From an uncultured Oscillospiraceae bacterium (lineage in GTDB: Bacteria > Bacillota > Clostridia > Oscillospirales > Ruminococcaceae), in the NCBI GenBank assembly GCA_934446355.1, contig CAKSEC010000001.1, forward strand, positions 62,001-126,000: DNA of 64,000 nucleotides, read 5' to 3'. A program made the position numbers and the translations under genes. Shown one piece after another: positions 17,168 to 25,194 of the stretch. Under the pieces are notes generated by a model. The model made no database searches, was not told the origin of the DNA, and saw only the letters and a program-made list of their open reading frames with translations. How positions within the stretch are numbered: position 1 is the stretch's first letter; every line of letters begins with the position of its first letter.

Positions 17168-19693
17168 TTAGCCAAGAACTACCTCGACCTCATGAACGCC
17201 GCCGTCCATTGCAGGGATAACATTTCCACCAACGGGTTTTCCGTCTACGGTCATGCTCTTAACGCCTGCGGAAACGTGGTTCGGGTTCTTGACTGTGATG
17301 TGGTATGTAGCGCCTCTGAACAGTCTGGAAATCTTGAAGCCGTCCCAGTCGCTGGGAATGGACGGGTCGATCATCAGACCGTTATACTGCGGCTTTACAC
17401 CGAGAATATACTGCGATACAGCTACAAAGTTCCATGCTGCAGTACCTGTCAGCCAGCTGTTCTTTGCTTCGCCGTGACGCTTAGCGTCCTTACCTGCTAT
17501 CATCTGTGCGTATACATACGGCTCAGTTCTGTGCAGGTCCGAAATATCCTCACGGAATGCCGGAGCTATCTTGCTGTAGTATTCGTAAGCCTTGTTGCCG
17601 TGACCTACTGCCGCTTCAGCGCAGATTATCCATGCGTTGTTGTGGCAGAATACGCCGGCATTCTCCTTATATCCGCCCGGATAAGTGGAGATCTCACCGT
17701 ACTGGATATAGTACTTGGTGAATGCAGGATTGTTCAGCACCAGACCGTGCTTAGAGTTGAGGTACTTGTCGATAGACTCCAGAGTCTTGATGTCATAGCC
17801 CTTGTCCTTGCCAAGACCTGCAAGTACGCACCAGCCCTGCGGCTCAATGAATATCTTGCCCTCCTCGCACTCATGCGAGCCGACCTTCTGACCGTTGTGG
17901 TCGTATGCACGCAGGAACCACTCGCCGTCATAGCCGTACTGCAGAGTAAGCTCTCTCATCTTCTCGATGGCAGCTTCTGCACGCTTAGCCTCTTCCTCGT
18001 CACCCTTCAGTCTGCACATTGCGGGATACTCAGGGCCGATGAAGCAGAACATACCTGCTATCATGATGGACTCTGCTATCTGGCTGTAGAAAGGCTTCTC
18101 GGTGAACATTTCCTTGTTGTTGTAGGTCTGGAAGCTCTCGCCGGGCTTGTCGGAGAAGCAGGACAGGTTCAGGCAGTCGTTCCAGTCTGCACGGCCGATG
18201 AGCGGAAGTCCGTGAGGACCTACCTTGTTCACAACGTGGTTGAATGCACGCTTCATGTGGTCGAGCATTGTGTCAGCAAGCTCTGCCTTGTTCTCATAGG
18301 GTACCTTTTCGTCAAGGATAGACACGTCGCCAGTTTCCTTGATATATGCAGCTACTGCGAGAATCATCCACAGCGGGTCGTCGTTAAAGTTAGAGCCAAG
18401 CTCGTGGTTGCCCATCTTGGTGAGCGGCTGATACTGGTGGTAAGCACCGCCGTCCTCCAGCATTGTTGCTGCGAGGTCGATAAGACGCTCTCTTGCTCTT
18501 TCGGGTATCTGATGTACGAAGCCGAGCAGATCCTGATTAGAGTCACGGAAGCCCATTCCTCTGCCGATTCCGCTCTCGAAGTAGGAAGCAGAACGTGACA
18601 TATTGAATGTTACCATGCACTGATACTGATTCCAGATGTTGACCATTCTGTTGAGCTTCTCGTCGGGAGAATCAACGTTATACTGCTCCAGAAGCTTATC
18701 CCAGTAAGCCTTAAGGGTATCGAACAGCTTGTCTGCCTTTTCAACGGTGTCGCACATGGACATCATTTCAAGAGCCTTCTTCTTGTTGATGATGTTCATT
18801 GCAGGCTTGGGCTGACCGTTGCCGTCAACGGTGTAGCTTGCCTTCAGTCCGTCAACTGCGCCGTTCGGGTCGAACTTCTCGTCTGCAGGCATTTCAACAT
18901 AGCCAAGGCAGAATACCAGTTCCTTCTTCTCGCCGGGAGCAAGTTCCATCTCGATGTAGTGGGAAGCTATGGGGCTCCAGCCGTCAGCTACGGAGTTTCT
19001 TGCCTTGCCGTCCTCGAATACTGCAGCGGGCTTGTCGAAGCCGTTGTACAGACCGATGAATGTTTCACGGTCGGTGTCGAAGCCGTTGATGGGCGCATTT
19101 ACGGTATAGAATGCGAAGTGGTCGCGGCGCTCCTTATATTCGGTCTTGTGATAGATGGTAGAACCGAGGATCTCGACCTCGCCGGTGTTGTAGTTTCTCT
19201 GGAAGTTTGTGGTATCATCGTTTGCGTCCCACAGACACCATTCAAGGAAGCTGAACAGCTTGAGCGACTTCTTCTCGCTGCTTTCGTTTGTAATGGTGAC
19301 CTTCTGTATCTCGCCGTTGAAGTCCTGCGGAACGAAGAACTTCACGGAAGCCTTAACGCCGTTCTTGCTGCCGGTGATGATGGTGTAGCCCATACCGTGG
19401 CGGCACTCGTAGCTGTCAAGCTCTGTCTTTACGGGCGACCAGCCGGGATTCCATACGGTGTCGCCGTCCTTGATATAGAAATATCTGCCGCCCATGTCTA
19501 CCGGCACATTATTATAGCGGTAACGTGTGATACGGCGCAGACGAGCGTCCTTATAGAAACTGTAGCCGCCAGCTGTGTTGGAGATAAGAGAGAAGAAGCC
19601 CTGTGTTCCGAGGTAGTTTATCCACGGGTAGGGCGTGCGGGGAGAAGTAATGACATACTCACGGTTTTTGTCGTCAAAATGACCGAATTTCAT
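17168..19693 (-). CDS. Cellobiose phosphorylase (GH94)
   Basis: An 841-residue cytosolic enzyme that splits cellobiose with phosphate to glucose 1-phosphate and glucose, saving one ATP per disaccharide. The order of motifs is that of GH94: N-terminal beta-sandwich (about 1-290, with MGYTIITGSKNGVKASVKFF), a helical linker, then the alpha-barrel carrying GRGMGFRDSNQD (near 378-388), GAYHQYQPLTKMGNHELGSNFNDDP and GRADWNDCLNL (about 500-510). The aspartate in DWND is at the position of the family's general acid. There is no signal peptide. Relatives act on chitobiose or cellodextrin; the cellulase genes in the window favour cellobiose. It is a single gene with its own promoter. Confidence 0.9.
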   Translation of the reverse strand: MKFGHFDDKNREYVITSPRTPYPWINYLGTQGFFSLISNTAGGYSFYKDARLRRITRYRYNNVPVDMGGRYFYIKDGDTVWNPGWSPVKTELDSYECRHGMGYTIITGSKNGVKASVKFFVPQDFNGEIQKVTITNESSEKKSLKLFSFLEWCLWDANDDTTNFQRNYNTGEVEILGSTIYHKTEYKERRDHFAFYTVNAPINGFDTDRETFIGLYNGFDKPAAVFEDGKARNSVADGWSPIASHYIEMELAPGEKKELVFCLGYVEMPADEKFDPNGAVDGLKASYTVDGNGQPKPAMNIINKKKALEMMSMCDTVEKADKLFDTLKAYWDKLLEQYNVDSPDEKLNRMVNIWNQYQCMVTFNMSRSASYFESGIGRGMGFRDSNQDLLGFVHQIPERARERLIDLAATMLEDGGAYHQYQPLTKMGNHELGSNFNDDPLWMILAVAAYIKETGDVSILDEKVPYENKAELADTMLDHMKRAFNHVVNKVGPHGLPLIGRADWNDCLNLSCFSDKPGESFQTYNNKEMFTEKPFYSQIAESIMIAGMFCFIGPEYPAMCRLKGDEEEAKRAEAAIEKMRELTLQYGYDGEWFLRAYDHNGQKVGSHECEEGKIFIEPQGWCVLAGLGKDKGYDIKTLESIDKYLNSKHGLVLNNPAFTKYYIQYGEISTYPGGYKENAGVFCHNNAWIICAEAAVGHGNKAYEYYSKIAPAFREDISDLHRTEPYVYAQMIAGKDAKRHGEAKNSWLTGTAAWNFVAVSQYILGVKPQYNGLMIDPSIPSDWDGFKISRLFRGATYHITVKNPNHVSAGVKSMTVDGKPVGGNVIPAMDGGVHEVEVVLG

Positions 19694-19823
19694 TAAGTGA
19701 CCTTCCTTCCTTGCTTGCTCAGTTCAGAGCCGAGGGAAAAACTCCCTCGCAGAAAATGTATTCCGGCATATCCCCTGCCGCCGTAATACCAGCCGGACAA
19801 AAAGGACAAAGCCGCTATAATTC

Positions 19824-19852
19824 AGTATACTATATTATTCGGAGAATTACAA
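19824..19852 (-). promoter_or_regulatory. GH94 promoter
   Basis: On the reverse strand TTGTAA (19847-19852), a 17-bp spacer and TATACT (19824-19829). The divergent 497-base region 19694-20190 otherwise holds only the kinase promoter; the small open frame inside it looks non-coding. Confidence 0.65.
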
Positions 19853-20092
19853 GGGCTGAAAACGATAACATTTATTTTTGTTTAGGAATTTTACCTAAAA
19901 ACCGAAAATCGGGGTAGAAATATAGTAATATTGAACAAAAAAGAGCAATGCGGACACAGGCTTTGGGACAAGCTGAACAGTAATTGCGAAGCACTGCATG
20001 AGCAGCATGACGGTTCATTGCATTTTGTTGTGAAAATCAACAAAAATCGTTCTGAAAATTCCTACAATCTATTCAAATTTGATAAAAACCAC

Positions 20093-20121
20093 TTTACAAG
20101 CGATTATGATAGTGCTATAAT
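20093..20121 (+). promoter_or_regulatory. Promoter of the APH-like kinase gene
   Basis: TTTACA (20093-20098), a 17-bp spacer and TATAAT (20116-20121). Confidence 0.7.
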
Positions 20122-20190
20122 ATAGACAAAGAAACGGAACGAACTTCATCAGTCTAAGGGGGTTCTTTTCGGGGAAAGGAAAGATGAATT

Positions 20191-20946
20191 ATGGAACTGA
20201 AGAAAATGATTTCTGACGGCGAGAAGGTTCAGGTATACGAGGTTGACGGAAAGGCTGTCAAGGTTTTCAAAGACCCGAATGAACCCAAGAGCGTTGTCCT
20301 TTACGAGGCGCTCACTCACTCCCGTGTTGAGGAGACCGGCTACAAGCGGGTACCCGCACTTGAAGAGGTCGCAAAGATAGACGGAAAGTGGGCTATCTTC
20401 TATCAGTTCATAAAGGGTGACACTCTTGCCGACCTGATGAAGAACGAGCCGAAAAAGGCTGACGAATATCTTGAACAGATGGTAGATATCCAGATAGAGA
20501 TAAACTCCCAGCGTTCACCCAAGATATCCCGCCTTAAAGACTATCTGAAGCGTTCAATAGAGGGTCTTGACATGATAGATGATGTGAAGAAGTACGAGCT
20601 TCTCACAAGGCTTGAGTCCATGCCTAAGCACGTTAAACTCTGTCACGGCGAGTTCACGCCTGAGAACATCATCATCAACAAGGACGGAACATATGTAGTT
20701 GACTGGCTCAAGGCTAAGCAGGGCAATGCTTCCGCTGATGTTGCAAAGACCTATCTGTGGTTCTGCCTGCACCACCACACCGAATATGCTGAAAAGTACC
20801 TCAAGCTGTACTGTAAAAAGACCGGCACAGCAGTGAAGTACGTTCAGGACTGGCTGCCTATCGTTGCAGCCGCACAGCTTAAGTTCAAGCGACCTGAGGA
20901 GCGCGAGCTGCTTCTCACTTGGATAGACATAGCTGATTATGACTGA
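20191..20946 (+). CDS. APH/choline-kinase-like phosphotransferase with HGE active loop
   Basis: A 251-residue protein of the aminoglycoside-phosphotransferase fold, which includes choline and small-molecule kinases. The N-lobe (about 1-80) has beta strands with the candidate ATP lysine in VDGKAVKVFKDP. The catalytic loop reads LCHGEFTPENIII (about 151-163), where the usual HGD has become HGE, and the metal-binding aspartate is in VVDWLKA (about 171). The Asp-to-Glu change at the catalytic base is unusual, so the enzyme may be altered or inactive. It is monocistronic, with its own promoter and a strong terminator. The substrate cannot be inferred. Confidence 0.7.
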   Translation: MELKKMISDGEKVQVYEVDGKAVKVFKDPNEPKSVVLYEALTHSRVEETGYKRVPALEEVAKIDGKWAIFYQFIKGDTLADLMKNEPKKADEYLEQMVDIQIEINSQRSPKISRLKDYLKRSIEGLDMIDDVKKYELLTRLESMPKHVKLCHGEFTPENIIINKDGTYVVDWLKAKQGNASADVAKTYLWFCLHHHTEYAEKYLKLYCKKTGTAVKYVQDWLPIVAAAQLKFKRPEERELLLTWIDIADYD

Positions 20947-20991
20947 TATTTTAACTCATCTTCTTACATGATTATCGGGCAAAAATAATTT

Positions 20992-21026
20992 TCTCCCCTG
21001 CCGAAAGACAGGGGAGTTAGTTTTAG
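20992..21026 (+). terminator. Terminator of the kinase gene
   Basis: CTCCCCTG-CCGAAAGA-CAGGGGAG followed by TTAGTTTTAG. Confidence 0.8.
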
Positions 21027-21030
21027 TATC

Positions 21031-21060
21031 AGAATCTAAGGGCTTTCTCGAAAATCTGTC
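21031..21060 (-). repeat. Possible degenerate half of the palindromic repeat
   Basis: AGAATCTAAGGGCTTTCTCG resembles the AGAATCTGAGGGCTTCTCGCC arm of copy B. The second half is not clear, so this is a weak call. Confidence 0.35.
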
Positions 21061-21087
21061 ACCCCTGCTTTGCGGCAGGGGTGACAG
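21056..21087 (-). terminator. Terminator of the acyl-CoA ligase gene
   Basis: CTGTCACCCCTGC and GCAGGGGTGACAG form a 13-bp perfect stem; on the reverse strand ATTTTCG follows. Confidence 0.75.
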
Positions 21088-21094
21088 TTTATAT

Positions 21095-22771
21095 TCAAAG
21101 TGAATCGTTTGCGAATTTCTCAGAATCAATGCGGCGTATCTCTGCACGCATTATCTTTCCACTGACGGTCTTGGGAAGCTCCGTCACGAACTCGATCATT
21201 CTCGGATACTTATACGGTGCGGTGTTGTGCTTGACGTATACTTTCAGTTCCTCCGCTAGCTCATCGCTGGCGGTGTAGTTCTTTGTCAGCACTATCGTAG
21301 CCTTTACAAGCTGCCCTCTTATCGGGTCGGGCACTCCGGTGACTGCGCATTCGAGCACGGCGGGATGCGTCATTAGTACGCTCTCTACCTCGAAAGGTCC
21401 TACACGGTATCCGCTTGACTTAATAACGTCGTCGTTGCGGCTGACGTACCAGTAATACCCGTCCTCGTCACGGTAAGCAGTGTCGCCGGTGTGATACATT
21501 CCGTCATGCCATGCGTCGTCGGTCAGTTCCTTGCTGCGGTAATAGCCTCTGAACAGCCCCGGCGTATGCGTATATTCACCCTTAACGACTATCTCGCCGA
21601 CCTCGCCCACGCCGACAGACTTCCCGTCTGCGTCCACAAGGTCCACGTCATACAGCGGAGAGGGCTTGCCCATGCTTCCGGGCTTGGGCGTCATTCCTTT
21701 GATGTTTGCAAGGATAGCGGTGGCTTCTGTCTGACCGAAGCCCTCCATCAGCTTTATTCCCGTGTATTCATACCACTTGTTGAATACCTCAGGATTGAGC
21801 GCCTCGCCTGCGATAGTGCAGTATTTCAGGCTCGACAAGTCATATTTCCCGATACCCTCTTTAATAAAGAACCTGAACATAGTGGGCGGCGCACAGAATG
21901 TGGTTATTCTGTACTTCTCCATTATCTTCAGCATATTCTCAGGAATGAACTTGTCGAAGTCATACACGAACACGCACGTACCCATAGCCATCTGACCATA
22001 AAGCTTGCCCCATGCCGCCTTTGCCCAGCCGGTGTCGCTGATGGTCAGGTGTATTCCGTTCGGGTCTACGTTCTGCCAGTGCTTTGCGGTCTGGATATGC
22101 GCCAGCCCATACGCATGGTCATGCACGACCATCTTCGGATAGCCTGTAGTTCCGGACGTGAAGTACAACAGTTGTATCTCGTCTGCCTTTGTAGGAATGC
22201 GCTCCATCGTGTCGGGGTATTTCTCTATTTCCTTGTCAAACTCTTTCCAGCCCTCATGCGTGCCGTTGACTATGCTCTTTACGCTGAGCTTTCCGCCGAG
22301 CCTTTCGTCAGCCTCGTCAATGTAATGCGCCACCTCTGCATGCGTGGTTGCGATTATTGCAGTAACGTCAGCAGCCTCAAATCTGTATATGAAGTCCTTT
22401 GCGGTCAGCATATGCGTTGCCGGAATAGCCACTGCGCCTATCTTAATAAGACCGAGTATAGCATACCAGTACTGATAGTTTCTTTTCAGCACCAGCATTA
22501 CCTTATCGCCCTTTTTGATACCCCAGTCAAGGAACATATTAGCCGCCTGCGTGGAAAGCTTGGAAAGCTCGCCGTAGGTCAGCAGCTTCTCGTTGCCCTG
22601 CAGGTCCACCCACATGAGCGCACGACGGTTCGGCTCCATCTCACCGTATTTGTCGATAATGTCATATGCGTAATTAAAATTGTCCGGGTATTTTATGCCG
22701 AACTTCTTCAGTATTCCGTTTTCGTCATATTCCTCAGTGACGAAATTGAGGTGGTAAGATGGAATATCCAT
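21095..22771 (-). CDS. AMP-forming acyl-CoA ligase (acetyl/medium-chain acyl-CoA synthetase family)
   Basis: A 558-residue adenylate-forming enzyme that activates a carboxylic acid to acyl-AMP and then acyl-CoA. The ATP loop YFTSGTTGYPKMV, the GEALNPEVF and EGFGQTEATAI motifs, the hinge region YWYVSRNDDVIKSSGYRVGPFEVE and the catalytic lysine motif PKTVSGKIMR near the C-terminus are all in the right order. The ATG at 22769-22771 was preferred to one 37 codons upstream because GGAAAGGAACAGCAA precedes it and MDIPSYHLNFV matches the start of the family; the upstream part overlaps the RNase P terminator. The chain-length preference is not evident from sequence. Confidence 0.9.
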   Translation of the reverse strand: MDIPSYHLNFVTEEYDENGILKKFGIKYPDNFNYAYDIIDKYGEMEPNRRALMWVDLQGNEKLLTYGELSKLSTQAANMFLDWGIKKGDKVMLVLKRNYQYWYAILGLIKIGAVAIPATHMLTAKDFIYRFEAADVTAIIATTHAEVAHYIDEADERLGGKLSVKSIVNGTHEGWKEFDKEIEKYPDTMERIPTKADEIQLLYFTSGTTGYPKMVVHDHAYGLAHIQTAKHWQNVDPNGIHLTISDTGWAKAAWGKLYGQMAMGTCVFVYDFDKFIPENMLKIMEKYRITTFCAPPTMFRFFIKEGIGKYDLSSLKYCTIAGEALNPEVFNKWYEYTGIKLMEGFGQTEATAILANIKGMTPKPGSMGKPSPLYDVDLVDADGKSVGVGEVGEIVVKGEYTHTPGLFRGYYRSKELTDDAWHDGMYHTGDTAYRDEDGYYWYVSRNDDVIKSSGYRVGPFEVESVLMTHPAVLECAVTGVPDPIRGQLVKATIVLTKNYTASDELAEELKVYVKHNTAPYKYPRMIEFVTELPKTVSGKIMRAEIRRIDSEKFANDSL

Positions 22772-22837
22772 TTGCTGTTCCTTTCCTAAAACAATTCTGA
22801 TTATGTCATAAGCTGGTTTTTTGTATTGTACCGCAAA

Positions 22838-22862
22838 TCCCGGAAAATATTCTTCCGGGATC
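22838..22862. promoter_or_regulatory. Palindrome upstream of the acyl-CoA ligase gene
   Basis: ATCCCGGAA-N7-TTCCGGGAT, a perfect 9-bp inverted repeat, lies directly upstream of a possible TACAAT -10 box (reverse strand). It could be an operator or a second rnpB terminator. Confidence 0.45.
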
Positions 22863-22869
22863 ATGAGAT

Positions 22870-22899
22870 ATAAAAGCGGCACAGCCCTTAGACGCCGCC
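22870..22899 (-). terminator. rnpB terminator
   Basis: On the reverse strand GCGGC and GCCGC pair around a loop, followed by TTTTATAT, 14 bases after the RNase P P1 helix. Confidence 0.65.
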
Positions 22900-22912
22900 A
22901 TGATTCAAATTG

Positions 22913-23259
22913 AAAGGGACTCCATCGGTAAGCCGAGTTCTGTCGTGTATGACCATCTATCTAGGCGCAATGTCGCCATTACGCTCAAGCCACCTTACAA
23001 CGGGGTGCGCCGAGCAGACGCATTATCCCCCGCACCAATCGGTGTTGCATCGGGTAGGGTTTACATGGCGCTGCACTCTCATGCAGCCCGGTGAGCTCTT
23101 ACCTCGCCTTTCCACCCTTACAGCTTTCGCTGCGGTATATCTCTGTTGCACTTGCCCTGAGGTCGCCCTCGGCTGACGTTATCAGTTACCCTGCTCTGTG
23201 ATGCTCGGACTTTCCTCATGGCTGTTTCCAGCCCCGCGGTCATATAATGAAGTCCCTAT
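22913..23259 (-). ncRNA. rnpB: RNase P RNA (type A-like)
   Basis: The catalytic RNA that trims tRNA 5' ends. On the reverse strand the core P4 strand GAGGAAAGTCCGAGCA and the 3' block GACAGAACTCGGCTTACC, which carries the tRNA CCA-binding region, are both present at the correct distance. The ends pair as P1 (AGGGACTTCAT with ATGGAGTCCCT), fixing the limits. CACCGGGCTGCATGAGAGTGCAG and AAGGGTGGAAAGGCGAGG match variable regions of the family. Confidence 0.93.
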
Positions 23260-23268
23260 ATCTTCACT

Positions 23269-23297
23269 ATTATAACATAACGCCCGGCAAAAATCAA
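23269..23297 (-). promoter_or_regulatory. rnpB promoter
   Basis: On the reverse strand TTGATT (23292-23297), a 17-bp spacer and TATAAT (23269-23274), ending about 10 bases before the RNA 5' end. Confidence 0.7.
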
Positions 23298-23340
23298 GCG
23301 AAAAATCAATTTCACGCAGTTTTTTCTTTATTAACACAAA

Positions 23341-23368
23341 TATCCCCCATGCGCAGTGCATGGGGGAT
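23341..23368 (-). terminator. Terminator of the orphan membrane protein gene
   Basis: ATCCCCCATGC-GCAGT-GCATGGGGGAT, followed on the reverse strand by ATTTGTG. Confidence 0.7.
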
Positions 23369-23389
23369 ATGGTGATTCAAAATCAAAGC

Positions 23390-24955
23390 TTATGAATAAC
23401 GCTTCTGATACATATAGTTGTTGACTTCCTTGACAGCGAATACTGCGATAATGCCAAGGCAGGCAATAACCGACAGAATGAACATCACGCCGGAGATGAT
23501 GTAATTATAGCCCTTGAATACCGAGGGGATAACATCAAGCCCAGCTTCGATAGCCTGATTGCGGCTTGCAATGGAAGCAGACACCTCTGCGCTTCTGCGG
23601 TTGAATACCATGAAGATAGAGGAGAAGTTGCAGGAAGCGATCATCGCATACAGTGCGATAGTGCCGAAGCGTGAGAAGCTGTATCCGCACCACATTGCGA
23701 GTGCAAGGAACAGTGTGATTCCGCCGTACGCAATGAAATACATATAGTCCATTGCACCAAGCATAAGGCTTGAGAAAAGCTGCTTGTCAAGCAGAAGAAC
23801 AGCGATCATCGTGAAGATGAAGCTTGCCACGATAGAGCCTACGCCGATAAGAACAGCGATAGCAGGCTTCTTGTCATCTGCGGATATCTTGAAGCTGAGC
23901 TTGTGCTTCAGCTTCATCAGTGCAAATCCTGCAACAGCTGCGCCTGCAAGGCAGGAAAGAATGATCATTACAGTAGCTATCCACCACTTGGATGTCATTC
24001 CGTTAGAAGTGAGCCAAGCTGCAGCAGACTCGTCGCCAGCCTTTGCAGCGGACTTCATGGGATTGTAGGTCTTGAATATCCAGAGTATGCGGGTGACGAT
24101 AGCGATAAGGTTCACAACTGCGCCTGCACCGCCGAATGCAAGATAGAATATCATTGCCCATTCGCCGTCACGAACATAAACGATGGAAGCGATAACAGCC
24201 ACGCACATCAGCAGCATAAGAACAACGCCCTGTGCAATGCCGGTGTCCATAGCGGTCCAGCCGATAACTATGGACCAGTTGCCGCCAAGACTGGAAATGC
24301 TGCCGTAAGCCTTCATTCCGAAGCTTGCGAAAAGCACCATTGCAGCCATTCCAAGGAACAGCGCACCGCCGAAAATGCCTCTCTTGCGCATTGCCGCACG
24401 GCTTTCAGCATTCAGGATCATGTCGTCCGCATATTCAACGGAACTTGCATATACGAAGAATACGCAGGCAACAAGGCAGATAACTGCGTCAAGCGCACCG
24501 AATATCCTCATGGAGTTTCTGAAATTTGCAAAGGGTATCAGGATCGGAACAAGCCCGATAAGAGCCTTTCCGCCAAATACAGCTATCAGATAGGACTTTG
24601 CGAACGCATAGCCCTTGTAGAAGCAGAACGAAAGCACCAGCAGAATGACCGTGATGACTATGTAAATAAGTGCGATATTTACAACAGTATCCCACAGAGT
24701 AAGGATTATCTGGTTGTTTGCTATCTCAGATTCGGAAGCAAAGGTCTTTCCGAAGAACTTTACTATACAGGTCTTTCCGGCGTCGTTGTATTCTCTTGCC
24801 ATGGCGTAAACCGGATTGATAAAAAGCGGCTTCATCACCAGAAAGAATGCAACAACAGCCTCAACAACAGCAAAAGCAGCCATGCCGATACCAATTATCT
24901 TGTTAAGCGACATTTTGCTCCCTGCTGCGGTATTGTTCACTGCGGCAGATGTCAT
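23390..24955 (-). CDS. Large multi-pass membrane protein of unknown function
   Basis: I do not recognise this 521-residue protein. It has roughly 11-13 hydrophobic helices spread over the whole length, separated by short polar loops (for example AESRAAMRKRG and KLKHKLSFKISADDKK). There is no ABC-permease EAA loop, no transporter signature and no catalytic motif that I can name. The ATG at 24953-24955 was chosen for its GGGAGGAATCTATA ribosome site; the frame extends 15 codons further without one. It stands alone with its own promoter and terminator, downstream of the B12-regulated operon but separated from it by a repeat element. Internal similarity between the two halves is possible but not shown. 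Confidence 0.6.
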   Translation of the reverse strand: MTSAAVNNTAAGSKMSLNKIIGIGMAAFAVVEAVVAFFLVMKPLFINPVYAMAREYNDAGKTCIVKFFGKTFASESEIANNQIILTLWDTVVNIALIYIVITVILLVLSFCFYKGYAFAKSYLIAVFGGKALIGLVPILIPFANFRNSMRIFGALDAVICLVACVFFVYASSVEYADDMILNAESRAAMRKRGIFGGALFLGMAAMVLFASFGMKAYGSISSLGGNWSIVIGWTAMDTGIAQGVVLMLLMCVAVIASIVYVRDGEWAMIFYLAFGGAGAVVNLIAIVTRILWIFKTYNPMKSAAKAGDESAAAWLTSNGMTSKWWIATVMIILSCLAGAAVAGFALMKLKHKLSFKISADDKKPAIAVLIGVGSIVASFIFTMIAVLLLDKQLFSSLMLGAMDYMYFIAYGGITLFLALAMWCGYSFSRFGTIALYAMIASCNFSSIFMVFNRRSAEVSASIASRNQAIEAGLDVIPSVFKGYNYIISGVMFILSVIACLGIIAVFAVKEVNNYMYQKRYS

Positions 24956-25026
24956 TATAGATTCCTCCCTAAAATCAGCATAGCACACGTTATTCCCCAC
25001 TGTGCCATGCTATATTACTCTATTAG

Positions 25027-25055
25027 ATTATAACATATTCCCGCGTGATTTTCAA
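25027..25055 (-). promoter_or_regulatory. Promoter of the orphan membrane protein gene
   Basis: On the reverse strand TTGAAA (25050-25055), a 17-bp spacer and TATAAT (25027-25032). Confidence 0.75.
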
Positions 25056-25125
25056 GCGACAACCAACAAAATAATGCAAACGTTTTCAACAAATTTGAGC
25101 CGACTTATTTGTGCAAAATACAGAC

Positions 25126-25186
25126 AGACCGGCGATAAGCCCTCATCTTCAGCATCGCATAGGATCTGAGGACTTCCCGCCAGTCC
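25126..25186 (-). repeat. Palindromic repeat, copy E (inner hairpin lost)
   Basis: On the reverse strand GGACTGGCGGGAAGTCCTCA..GATGAGGGCTTATCGCCGGTC keeps both outer arms of the family, but the inner hairpin is replaced by a short linker. It lies just after the B12 operon. Confidence 0.75.
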
Positions 25187-25194
25187 GTGCTGGT

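Noticed and set aside
17090..18598. 502-residue open frame antisense to GH94
   Set aside because: Shadow of GH94; composition rich in Cys/Val/Leu without domain signals.
19931..20125. 64-residue open frame in the GH94/kinase divergent region
   Set aside because: It covers the -35 and -10 boxes of the kinase promoter and starts at a weak codon without ribosome site.
21491..22789. 432-residue open frame antisense to the acyl-CoA ligase
   Set aside because: The sense frame has all adenylate-forming motifs; no motif on the opposite strand.
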